Source: Allolobophora icterica (taxonomy: Eukaryota > Annelida > Clitellata > Crassiclitellata > Lumbricidae). Taken from it: a stretch of DNA of 64,000 nucleotides. Positions within the stretch are counted from its first letter, which is position 1; every line of letters begins with the position of its first letter. Positions 9,759 to 19,442 of this stretch are shown in pieces. Made by a program: the position numbers and the translations under genes. The stretch is taken from positions 40,392,108 through 40,456,107 of the forward strand of contig OY744605.1 in the NCBI GenBank assembly GCA_963556255.1, read 5' to 3'. A model generated the notes under the pieces. The model was not told where the DNA came from. It worked only from the letters and a program-made list of their open reading frames with translations, and made no database searches.

Positions 9759-12513
9759 AAGATATGGAAACACCGGTTATTCAGGTGATTAACAGACCAG
9801 AAAGTGAAAATTTGGAATCGACCGAGACTGAAGCGAAGGTCGTAATGAAGTGTGTGGTGGAGAATGAAAGAAAGACCAGCAGGGCAGAGAATGAAAGAAT
9901 GAAGGAAGAAAATTTTAATTGCCCTAAGCCTGATGTGGTTCTTAAAAAAGCGACTTTACAACATGTGGCAGTGGAGATCAGACAGAATGGAAGTGAGAAT
10001 AGACGGATAAATTGCCTTGTGGATTCTGGGACAGAAATTCCCGTGCTTAGTCAGGAGGTAATACAAGGCATGCCTGTGGAAGAAATGGGTATGGTAAGCC
10101 TTCAGTGTGCAGCGGGAAAACCTGTTTCGGCTAGATTGGTCAAGCTTGAATTGAGAATGGCGAATGAAGAAACGGACAAGGACAAGTGGATAAACATAGG
10201 ACCATTTTTGCCTGTAATATGTGCAGTTGTTGAAAACATGACGGGAAAAGAACATTTTTTGCTTCATCCCGAGGTCATAAACGAATTAATGACGTTGCCG
10301 CAAATTCCTATTTTGGACGCACAGGTGCAGTCAAATGTAATGACAAGGGCACAAAAGAGAAAAGCTGAACAAGAGATGAGTAAAGAAGTAAGCCAAAGTG
10401 AAGAGGCAGATGATTTGGAGAAATCTGATACAACAGATTTACAGTTGGGTAGTCTTTTTGATACAGAGAAAACTGAAAGTGGTATAGATAATAATACATT
10501 ATTATCACAACAGCAAGTAACATCATCACAGCAACCACTACAACAGCCTGTAGGTTTATCAGATTCGGTTTTGTTTGGCAAGCAACAACAGGAAGATGAG
10601 TCTTTGCGGAAATGGTTTGATAAGGCGAGACAAGGCAATTCTGAATTTTGTTTGTGTAATGGTCTGCTATATAAACGAGCTATTATCTCAGGTCAGATTG
10701 TTTTCCAATTGGCAGTTCCCCAGGAAAGGCGAAAGCAGATAATGGAATTCGCCCATGCCTCAGTGTTCGGTGGGCATTTTGCCGAGGAGAAAACCCGAGA
10801 GCGGATATGTTTGTCTTTTATTTGGCCGGGAATCAGACGTGATATTAGTGAGTGGTGCACGTCCTGCACTGCATGTCAATTAAAAAGTAGAAAGTTAACG
10901 TTAGATCGAGTGCCAATTACTCCCATTCCACGAGAGAAAATCCCTTTTAGACATTTCCAAATGGATTTAATCGGAGAAATTGATCCCCCGTCGGCAGAGG
11001 GCCACAAATATGTTCTTTGTATCGTGGATCTGTGTACTCGTTGGCCAACTGTTTTTCTATTGAAGCGGTTAACTGCAACAGCTGTTTGTAATGCGTTATT
11101 ACAGTTGTTTATCCAAGTAGGTGTGCCAGCCGTGATAACAAGTGATCAGGGCACAAATTTTACAGCACGTTTGACACAGGAGTTTTTGAAATTGCTAGGC
11201 TGCACTCCACGTTTCAATACCCCTTTTCATCCCGAAGCTTCAGGACTTGTTGAAAGGTGGAATCAATCTTTGAAAAAAATGATTCACCATGTGATTCAGA
11301 AAAATCCAAGAAAGTGGCATCTTTTAGTACCATTTACTGTCTGGGCTTTAAGAGAGGTTCCGAATTCCACAACGGGTGTAAGTCCATACCTTATGGTCTA
11401 CGGACATTTGCCCCGCGGACCCCTAGCGATACTTAAAGAAACATGGTCAAATGAAATTCAATTCCCATCAGATCTAGGGAACAAGCCCTTAGAATATTTG
11501 GAAAAATTGAAGGAAAACTTGTCAGAAGTTTTGAAAAATGCTGAGATTCATACTCAGTTGAAACAAGAACAATATGCACATCAGTACAATAAATTTGCAA
11601 AGGAAAAATCTTTTGAACCGGGGGTCAAAGTTGTTGTTCTGTACCCTACATCATCTAACAAACTAATGTCTAGATGGCATGGTCCTTGCAGTATTTTACA
11701 GAAAAGGTCAAAGAGTTCTTACTTGATTGATATGGGAGATGGTAGTAAAAGGCTAGTCCACGTCAATAAAATTCGAAGATTCGTAACAAGAGCATTAGCA
11801 TGCGGTCTAGTTGTGGATGAGGATGAAGCATTTGGGAAAATACATGAAATGCCAGTGAAAACTGAAGCCAAACCTAAGCCGTTGCAAATAGAGCATAAAC
11901 AAATTGAGCATTTGACTGTTATACAACAGAAACAATTGTTGAATGTTTTGCATAAATATTCTGATCGTTTTTCTGACAAACCTGGTTTCTGTTCTGTAGT
12001 TGAACACGAGGTTAAACTGCGTCCTGATTTTGTACCGAAAGAATTTTCTGCTTATCGTGTACCACTGATTTATCGATCCGAGGTCGAGAGACAAATCGAT
12101 GATCTGATGGCCATGGGCATTGTGAAGCCGTCAACGAGCCCGATGGCAACGCCTCTAGTGATCGTCAAGAAAAAGGATGGTTCACTTCGATTGGCTTGTG
12201 ATTATCGATATGTCAATAGTTTTACAATTGAATGTCAATATCCTATGCCTATTGTCGATGACGTATTAATGAAAGTTGGTAAAGCTAATTACATTTCAGT
12301 GTTTGACTGTAGAAGTGCATATTGGACGTGTCCCGTAAAAAATTCTGACCAATGGAAAACTGCGTTCATAACACACCATGGCTTGTTTGAATGGACAAGA
12401 GTGCCTTTTGGCATGATTAATTCTGGACGAACCTTTGTAAAAGCTATGAACATTGTACTTCAACCTATAAAAGCCTTTACTGAGCCATACATTGATGACG
12501 TGGCTGTCCATTC
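9707..12513 (+). pseudogene. pol: Retrotransposon Pol, 5' part: protease, integrase, N-terminal RT (split by insertion)
   Basis: A continuous frame in -1 relative to gag. The frame is open from 9689, and no ATG is needed if it is translated by frameshifting. Domains in order, residues counted from 9707: aspartic protease with DSGT at about 105-108; integrase HHCC zinc domain (HASVFGGH...CTSCTAC) at about 349-393; DDE core with the first Asp in MDLIG, the second in SDQGTNF and the Glu in GLVERW (about 418-515); a GPF/Y-like module (RWHGPC) near 655; then RT from about 745 with KKKDGSLR and VPFGM, ending at the catalytic YIDD near 927. The reading frame is undamaged up to the 8-bp target duplication at 12506-12513. 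The remaining codons up to a stop at 12658 are foldback sequence. RT thumb and RNase H resume at 15239. Confidence 0.93.
12506..12513 (+). other. Left target-site duplication of the foldback insertion
   Basis: GTCCATTC here is repeated at 15230-15237. Both copies are in the same pol reading frame, so the insertion plus one copy is exactly the extra DNA. If the terminal repeat is taken to begin with the preceding C, the duplication would be 6 bp (TCCATT); the sequence alone does not decide. Confidence 0.85.
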
Positions 12514-12803
12514 GGTAGAACTCGGTATTTACTGGGGCGCTGCTAGTGTAACCAAATTTTACCTGGTGATACCTGGCATCGAAACTAGTCGAACGCAACT
12601 ATTCCCGACTGCGAATAACGATCCGACGATTTTCTACGAATTTTTAAAGTTTCCGTGAAACACACTACAAATCGGTCTATCTCGCCATATTTACACATAC
12701 CGTATATCCCGAAAGTTATGACACGAATATCTCGGCAACGATAAATTTTATAGCGCATTACTTTGTTATAGCGCATTACTTTGTACAGTGACTATTAATA
12801 AAA
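12514..12803 (+). repeat. Foldback outer terminal inverted repeat, left
   Basis: The reverse complement of 14941-15229 with only a few differences near the inner end (for example ACTTTGTACAGTGACTATT versus ACATTGTACAATGACCATT). A GCGCATTACTTTGTTATA unit is repeated inside it. Confidence 0.9.
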
Positions 12804-13035
12804 ATATTTTACTTTATATAATATTTACTATTACCACTTAAGAAAGGTCAACTCTATTGATTATGTGACCAATGTGAATTATTATTATTAGCAATGTCAT
12901 TTTTCGTGTAAAATAATTATCATGGTGATGTTACTGTCAATAAATGTTCCTGCAACTGTTATTGCTATTGTTTATTGTTCTAAATTGATGTTATTGTTAA
13001 GGAATGGATTGTCCTAATGTAATATATCTGTGTAG

Positions 13036-13400
13036 GCTGGTTCCACGACAAAAGGTTCACGACAAATGGTTCACGGACAAAAGGTTCACCGACAAAAGGT
13101 TCACAGGCGAAAGGATAACGATATTCCAGCTTCTAGGTTGAGCGATATTTTAATTGGTTTCATATCATTTTCATCGCACTTCTAGCTTCTTGTTTCAGCT
13201 CATTTTCGTCGCTCATCCAGCTTTTAGTTTAATCTACGACATAAGTTCATCGCTCTTCCAGCTTCTAGTTCTAAGCGTTAATACGACATATTTTCATCGC
13301 CCTTCTAGCTTCTAGTTCTAAGCGTTAATACGACACATTTTCAAGGCCCTTCCAGCTTCTACTTTTAATGCTAATAGGACATATTTTCATCGCCCTTCCA
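13036..13400 (+). repeat. Foldback inner inverted arm, left
   Basis: Begins with 4-5 copies of a 14-15-bp unit (GACAAAAGGTTCACG) and then unique sequence including CCAGCTTCTAGTT repeats. It is the reverse complement of the arm at about 14360-14755, which carries about nine copies of the unit. The unequal copy number shows that the arms evolve by slippage or unequal exchange. Confidence 0.8.
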
Positions 13401-14365
13401 GCTTCTAGTTTAATTAACATTTTAATCGTCATCCCGATCCTAGTTTAATTAACTTTTTAATTGTTCATCCCGCTTCTAGTTTAATTTACATTTTAATCGT
13501 TGATATCGCTTCCTGTTTAATTAACTTTTTCATCGTTGATCCCGCTTCCAGTTTAACTTATTAACGGTTCATCCCGCTTCTAGTTTAATTAACTTTTTAG
13601 TAGTTCATCCCGCTCCGAGTTTAATTAACATTTTAGTAGTTCATCCCGCTCCTATTTTAATTTACATTTTAATCGCTGATCCCGCTTCCTGTTTAATTAA
13701 CTTTTTAATCGTTCATCCCGCTTCTAGTTTAACTAACATTTTAATCGTCATCCCGATCCTAGTTTAATTTACATTTTAATCGTCATCCCGCTCGCAGTTT
13801 AATTTACGTTTTAATCGTCATCCCGTTTCCAGTTTAATTTACATTTTAATCGTCATCCCGTTTCCAGTTTAATTTACATTTTAATCGTCATCCCGCTCGC
13901 AGTTTAATTTACGTTTTAATCGTCATCCCGTTTCCAGTTTAATTTACATTTTAATCGTCATCCCGTTTCCAGTTTAATTTACATTTTAATCGTCATCCCG
14001 CTCGCAGTTTAATTTACGTTTTAATCGTCATCCCGTTTCCAGTTTAATTTACATTTTAATCGTCATCCCGCTCGCAGTTTAATTTACGTTTTAATCGTCA
14101 TCCCGTTTCCAGTTTAATTTACATTTTAATCGTCATCCCGTTTCCAGTTTAATTTACATTTTAATCGTCATCCCGCTCGCAGTTTAATTTACGTTTTAAT
14201 CGTCATCCCGTTTCCAGTTTAATTTACATTTTAATCGTCATCCCGTTTCCAGTTTAATTTACATTTTAATCGTCATCCCGTTTCTAGTTTAATTTACATT
14301 TTAATCGTCATCCCGCTCCTACTATAATTAACTTTTTAATCGTTCGTCCCACTCTCAGTTAAATT
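13400..14365 (+). repeat. 35-bp satellite core of the foldback element
   Basis: About 27 head-to-tail copies of a 35-bp unit (AGTTTAATTTACATTTTAAT + CGTCATCCCG + 5 variable bases). Between about 13790 and 14290 the variable five bases follow mostly a three-unit order, one CTCGC unit (with ACGTTTT) then two TTTCC units. This gives a 105-bp higher-order repeat. The outer units are more diverged, the usual pattern for an expanding array. Confidence 0.9.
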
Positions 14366-14755
14366 AAACTAGAAGCGGGATGAACGATTAAAATGTGAAT
14401 TAAAGTAGAAGCTGGAAGGGCGATGAAAATATGTCGTATTAACGCTTAGAACTAGAAGCTGGAAGAGCGATGAACTTATGTCGTAGATTAAACTAAAAGC
14501 TGGATGAGCGACGAAAATGAGCTGAAACAAGAAGCTGGAAGAGCGATGAAAATGATATGAAACCAATGAAAATATCGCTCAACCTAGAAGCTGGAATATC
14601 GTTATCCTTTCGCCTGTGAAACTTTTGTCGGTGAACCTTTTGTCCGTGAACCATTTGTCGTGAACCTTTTGTCGTGAACCTTTTGTCGTGTACCATTTGT
14701 CGTGAACCTTTTGTCGGTGAACCTTTTGTCCGTAAGCCTTTTGTCGTGACACCTG
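14360..14755 (-). repeat. Foldback inner inverted arm, right
   Basis: The mirror of the left inner arm. It ends with about nine tandem GTGAACCTTTTGTC(G) units between 14617 and 14750. Confidence 0.8.
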
Positions 14756-14940
14756 GTTCATCGTAGTTATTATCATACAGCACGACATACAGATTTTTTT
14801 AAATATAAGTAATATAGTGACCATTTGCATATTTATTTTTCCTACAGTATTATGTGCAGCTTTATTAATAGTCACTGAACAAAGTAATGCGCTATAAAAT
14901 TTATCGTGATAACCACCACGTCTACAGTATTATGTGCAGC

Positions 14941-15229
14941 TTTATTAATGGTCATTGTACAATGTAATGCGCTATAACAAAGTAATGCGCTATAAAATTT
15001 ATCGTTGCCGAGATATTCGTGTCATAACTTTCGGGATATACGGTATGTGTAAATATGGCGAGATAGACCGATTTGTAGTGTGTTTCACGGAAACTTTAAA
15101 AATTCGTAGAAAATCGTCGGATCGTTATTCGCAGTCGGGAATAGTTGCGTTCGACTAGTTTCGATGCCAGGTATCACCAGGTAAAATTTGGTTACACTAG
15201 CAGCGCCCCAGTAAATACCGAGTTCTACC
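14941..15229 (-). repeat. Foldback outer terminal inverted repeat, right
   Basis: Inverted partner of 12514-12803. Just inside it, the segment from about 14842 (CTACAGTATTATGTGCAGC) repeats at 14932, so the inner edge of this arm carries a direct duplication of about 90 bp that the left arm lacks. Confidence 0.9.
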
Positions 15230-15238
15230 GTCCATTCT

Positions 15239-16018
15239 GTGTCATGGTCTGATCACCTTAGGCATATTGAATTGTTTCTTATACAAATGAGAAAACATAA
15301 CATGACACTGAATTTAAACAAGTGCGCATTTGGTAAACAAGAAATCAAATTTATTGGACATGTGATTGGTTCGGGTCATAAGAAAATGGACCCTGACAAA
15401 CTGAAGGTAATGACAGATATGACTAGACCATCGACTAAGACACAACTGAGACGTTTAATGGGTTTGTTTAGCTATTACAGACAATTCATAAAAGACTTTG
15501 CAAAAATTGCCAAGCCATTGACTGATGAAACTGGTAAGAAAAAGCCTGAAAGTGTGTGCTGGACAGAAGATCATCAGAAAGCATTTGATGAATTAAAACA
15601 TTGTTTATGCCATAATGTTGTACTTGAAATTTTTCAGTTAGGTCAACCAGTGAACTTGTATTGTGATAGCAGTGAGGCAGCCGTTGGCGCTATAATGACG
15701 CAACTAGATCATGAAGGAAAGGAAAGGCCTGTTTATTTTATCAGTCAGAAATTGACTGCTAGCCAGCAAAATTGGGCGACCATAGAGAAAGAGGCATATG
15801 CCGTTGTTTGGGCGTTATCCAAATTAAGGGATATAATTCTGGGCTCCCACATAATGGTATACACAGATCATAATCCCTTGACATACTTAAGCACGACCAT
15901 GTCCAAATCAGCCAAGCTAGTACGCTGGGGATTGGCGCTACAAGCCTTCGATCTAGAACTTAAATACAAGAAGGGAAAATTGAACGTGGTAGCGGACTGC
16001 CTTTCTAGACTTTAGATT
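15239..16018 (+). pseudogene. pol: Retrotransposon Pol, 3' part: RT thumb/connection and RNase H
   Basis: Continues the pol reading frame directly after the right target duplication, for about 258 residues to a TAG. The first about 110 residues are RT palm/thumb and connection (NLNKCAFGKQEIKFIGHVI, then LMGLFSYYRQFIKDF). RNase H follows with its acidic residues in LYCDSS, KEAYAVVWAL, YTDHNPL and NVVADCLSRL. No stop or frameshift is seen. It is separated from its promoter-side half by the foldback insertion and so is not expected to be made. It ends about 180 bp before the 3' LTR with no env-like frame after it. Confidence 0.93.
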
Positions 16019-16140
16019 AGGGCCTAAAGTGTAATGTAATGTACATATGGACCCAGGGAAAACATATGTAGTGTATAATCTTTGTGTTTTTGTGTTTTAT
16101 GTGTTTTTGAATTACTATTGTGTTGATAATTGCATTGTAT

Positions 16141-16175
16141 TCAAGTTTGCAAATTTATATGATTTGCAAACTTGA
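16141..16175 (+). other. Perfect hairpin beside the polypurine tract
   Basis: TCAAGTTTGCAAAT (16141-16154) and its exact reverse complement (16162-16175) are separated by 7 nt. The hairpin ends where the purine tract begins, 20 nt before the 3' LTR. Confidence 0.85.
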
Positions 16176-16192
16176 AAAAGAAGGATTAGAGG
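16174..16192 (+). other. Polypurine tract
   Basis: GAAAAAGAAGGATTAGAGG, almost all purines, ends two bases before the 3' LTR. It is the expected plus-strand primer for the retrotransposon. Confidence 0.8.
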
Positions 16193-16194
16193 TA

Positions 16195-16483
16195 TGTCAT
16201 ATGCATTAATTGTGGGTAGGTGTTTTGTTAGGCTCTAGAGTGGGTAGGCGTGGTTTATATGTAATTATGTATATGCTTGTATAGTATAATTACAGTATAT
16301 CTACATAAAGACTTTGTTAGGATAGGACAAGTATAATTAGTATAGGGCATACGGCTTTAGCCAATCAAAAGAGCTGTATATGCATGCCTGTGTATGTATC
16401 CTGTATATAACATTCGTATTTCATAGTATTAAATCAGTCATAACTTGTGTTTGACTCAGTTGGTCGGTTTAATAGAGCTGACA
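16195..16483 (+). repeat. 3' LTR
   Basis: 289 bp, identical to 7584-7872 except T for G at 16291. It is followed by the GTACC target duplication. Confidence 0.97.
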
Positions 16484-16871
16484 GTACCAGTATGTATGCA
16501 TCCACGCATGCAAGTGGGTTGAACCTTGACAATGTTGCAACGATGCTGGTAGGTGCTGCAAAGTTCAGCCATGCTAAGCAGTGCTATCTGGCAAATTTAA
16601 AATCGAAACTCGCTATTTGCTATTCAGACAAACCATAAAACGTGTGAAATAAGATTTCAAGGAAATGAGCCAAGTCTTCCCATTTCATGAATCGTGAAAC
16701 AGGAAGCAAAGTAACAAGCATGGGGAAAAGCTGACAGCACTTTGCCCTCCTGAATGTCACATCTGAACATTTTTATCCCACATCAGGCTGTGGTGACGTG
16801 TCTCAGTTTCATCCCCCTGCACAAAGTTCTGTCAGTCCCCATACGCATAGCCACAAAGAACTGGCTGGGCC

Positions 16872-17030
16872 CATGGGCGTCCAGGGGGAGAAGGGGGCAA
16901 TTTGCCCCAGGATTTTGAAAATTGTCTCGTTTTCTGTGTTCATGAATATATTCTATGCAAAAATGTCATTTTGCCTCACTTAGAAAATGTTTGCCCCCCG
17001 CCCCCAGAAAAATTCCTACGTACGCCCATG
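16872..17030. mobile_element. hAT-like MITE with CATGGGCGT ends
   Basis: Ends CATGGGCGTCC and GTACGCCCATG with the perfect 8-bp duplication GCTGGGCC (16864-16871, 17031-17038). 159 bp, G/C-run rich (GGGGGCAA...GCCCCCCGCCCCC), no gene. The ends match the element at 30375-30655. Confidence 0.88.
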
Positions 17031-17038
17031 GCTGGGCC

Positions 17039-19341
17039 CTGTGGTTGACAACCCAGTTTCAAGCAGCATTGGTCCTTCCTTCCTCTTGAGTAGAGTTACA
17101 TCTAGAAAATACAAGAGGAATAGATTCTGATAAGAAAGACCCTTACCAACTTCCATGTAAGGGCTAGTGGTCAAGAGCACCTGCCTCCTGGCGGACTGTT
17201 ATAGTTGAGGGAAGCTATTACGGTAAGAGCTCTGGCAGCTGGAAGATTGAGGCAGACGGACATAGAAGCATCAGAGTGGCCTGCATGCCTTCGTGCAGTA
17301 AAGCAAGTATACAGATGGATGGAGGGAAAGAAGGAAGGCCGGACTGACGAACGGATGGGAAGAAAAAGACAGACAGAGACAGAGAGACACAAACACAAAC
17401 CCGGAAAAAGTTAAGGAGGGTAGCAGGTCGGCAGGCTGGCTGGCAGACAGGTAGACTGGCTGGCAGACAGGCAGGCTGACTGACTGGCAAGAGAAGCTGG
17501 CAGGAGAAGCAGGCAAACAGCTACATACATATTAAAGACCAGAAGATTTCTTTAAGGAGGATCTTGTTACTAACAGGAGTACATCGCTCGTGACATTCGC
17601 CAGATGTCAGGTCACTCGATTACATAATCAGCATTTCACCCAGCGGGATGCGTAATCAATGACGCTTACGTATATTAAAACATCGTAATCGTAATCTCCA
17701 ATTTTCTAAAGTGCCACTGTAAAGCTGAGCGCAAAGCACCAGCTTATTCACGAGCGCTGCGACTTATCCGAGGGGTTGTCCAGAGTTCGATGTCCGTTGG
17801 TGGTCCGAGTCCGGTTGCCAGAGAGACCAGAGAAAACATGAGGTAAGGTAATTAAGGAAGTAATCTTAAAAGCAGTATATTTACTTCAGTGTAGTTTTGT
17901 GCTAAATCAAATATCCAGTATAAAATCATACATCTGATGATGACGGTGATAATTAAGGGCGCGGACTCAAAGGGATGAGTCCGGCGACTCTGTGCCTTTG
18001 GCGTTGTCAAGTTATAGGCCTGAGTGCATGCCTCTCTAACATATCATTTTTATCAATTTGTTCACATGCGGATTTTGCTAAATAATTTTCGTCATATCGA
18101 AACTCTAATGTGGCCTATAGCATTCGTTCTTGGAGTTAATGGTTTTACGCCGGTGTTTCCAAGTGTCTTGAATGATGTTTGAACGTGTGTTATCGGCGTC
18201 TCTAGCGTCACCGTGGACTCGTCTAATTGGTTTCAGGTTACTAATAACTGGACAATAAAGGCGTGGAGTCCCCGATAAAGGCCAGGAGAGTGATTACATT
18301 GGCGCTGACGATTCTCTTGTAGTGACGTTTTACGACGGCGTAAAACCACTGCCGGCTGTGAAGATAATGTCATCTATACAGACTCGGTGGTACAGAGTGA
18401 TGCCGAACGAAGTCTTCTACTATCTACCTGATAGAGACTGCTTGGTTCTGGGGTTCGTTTGTTGATGCTACACGTCGTCCACTCTACGTATACTCCAAAC
18501 ACGGTGTTTACTATACTATTAGCTCTGGATCATGGAATCCATCCATTGCGCTCTTCGTGGCTCTCCATGGCGGAGCTCGCCACCTTGTCAACATTTCCAT
18601 GATCATCAAATGGGACCCGTGTGGGTTCTATTCGGGTCCCATATGGAAATATTGATCCTATATGGACTCCACGTGGGCATGCTGGAAGGGCGATGATCTC
18701 TCTTCTAGTTACCTGAGGACTGTTTGCTTACTGATTAACTTTTAATTTTAATGATTTTAGCATCATTTACACTAAGTCTTCTGTGTCAGCACTTCTCTGA
18801 GGTACTTTTAAAATCTGCTAGGCTTATGTACCTATCACAGGCATAGCTTTCTATTGTGACGGTGGTTTGCGGTCACTACCACTTTTAAAAGTGGTAGTGA
18901 CCGTCAATATAGGCCTAACAGTTGTGAAACAGAACGTAAACATCTACTTCGTTATCTGCCAGCGACCTTAAAGAGGAGAAAACATACAAAATATGTATAT
19001 AGGCCTAGGGTATGGATAGGATAGGGAGGGAGGAGCCCGGAGGACTCCAGGAGGGAGGAAGGGAAGGAGAGTGAAAGGAGGAGGGAGGGGAAGTCCACTG
19101 AATATAGTTTAGAGGCTCTAAGTTTGTGTACCGGACTTATTCGTGGTTTTTGCCATGGATTGTTTTACGTTTAGAAGTTATTTTACTTAGAAGTCACCTT
19201 GGCCAATGAGACTGCATCAGGTAGGCTAGGCCCACCCCTCCTGATATGCTACTGAGTCTGGGATAAACGACGGGATATAAAGTCTACAGCTGGGTGAATA
19301 ATAAATTTAACCATCCTCTTAATGAACTCCTGAAAATGCCC
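17039..19341. other. No recognisable gene; minisatellite and a perfect palindrome
   Basis: A degenerate GGCTGGCAGACAGG minisatellite lies at about 17415-17510. A segment near 17735-17840 (TTGCCAGAGAGACCAGAGA) is shared with 55826-55925 and marks a dispersed repeat. A perfect 32-bp palindrome lies at 18871-18902. Purine-rich GGGAGG runs lie near 19015-19090. No coding sequence can be supported. Confidence 0.5.
18871..18902. other. Perfect 32-bp palindrome
   Basis: GGTCACTACCACTTTT followed immediately by its exact reverse complement, with no loop. Partial extension on both sides (GACGG...CCGTC) suggests the remnant of a short inverted-repeat element. Confidence 0.9.
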
Positions 19342-19417
<76 letters not shown>

Positions 19418-19442
19418 CGACGACGAAGACGATGATGATGAT
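19342..19442 (+). repeat. (ATG)n trinucleotide microsatellite
   Basis: About 25 ATG units and then GACGACGAAGAC interruptions. The poly-Met, poly-Ser and poly-His frames across it are artefacts of the repeat. Confidence 0.95.

Larger units (their letters stand above)
12514..15229. mobile_element. Modular foldback element inserted in retrotransposon RT
   Basis: 2,716 bp beginning GGTAGAACTCGG and ending CCGAGTTCTACC. Layers from outside in: near-perfect 290-bp terminal inverted repeats; unique AT-rich spacers; a second pair of inverted arms (about 13036-13400 and 14360-14755) that carry 14-15-bp tandem units (TTTTGTCGTGAACC); and a core of about 27 copies of a 35-bp satellite. No transposase is present, so it is non-autonomous. 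The layout recalls foldback/TU elements described in sea urchin (tandem units in long inverted repeats, 8-bp duplication), but I cannot show homology. The small frame in each terminal repeat (minus 12585-12776, plus 14955-15158) is the same sequence read twice and is not a supported gene. Confidence 0.9.
7584..16483 (+). mobile_element. Ty3/gypsy LTR retrotransposon, Gmr1-type domain order
   Basis: A complete element with identical-length LTRs (289 bp) starting TGTCA and ending TGACA, flanked by the 5-bp duplication GTACC (7579-7583 and 16484-16488). Order: LTR, primer site, gag with zinc knuckle, protease, integrase, reverse transcriptase, RNase H, polypurine tract, LTR. Integrase before RT is the Copia-like order, which within Ty3/gypsy defines the Gmr1 group (Goodwin and Poulter's group, from memory). 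The LTRs differ at one position (7680 G versus 16291 T), implying a recent insertion. A 2,716-bp foldback element interrupts RT. Without it and one duplication copy, the element is about 6.2 kb. Confidence 0.95.

Noticed and set aside
13400..14365. CRISPR-like array
   Set aside because: 35-bp units are directly adjacent with no unique spacers, and the context is a eukaryotic transposon.
12585..15158. A 63-67-residue protein present twice in the foldback element
   Set aside because: It is the same terminal inverted repeat read on opposite strands. No domain and no independent evidence of coding.
16447..16638. Small plus-strand protein overlapping the 3' LTR end
   Set aside because: It begins inside the LTR and runs into flanking DNA, with no recognisable domain.
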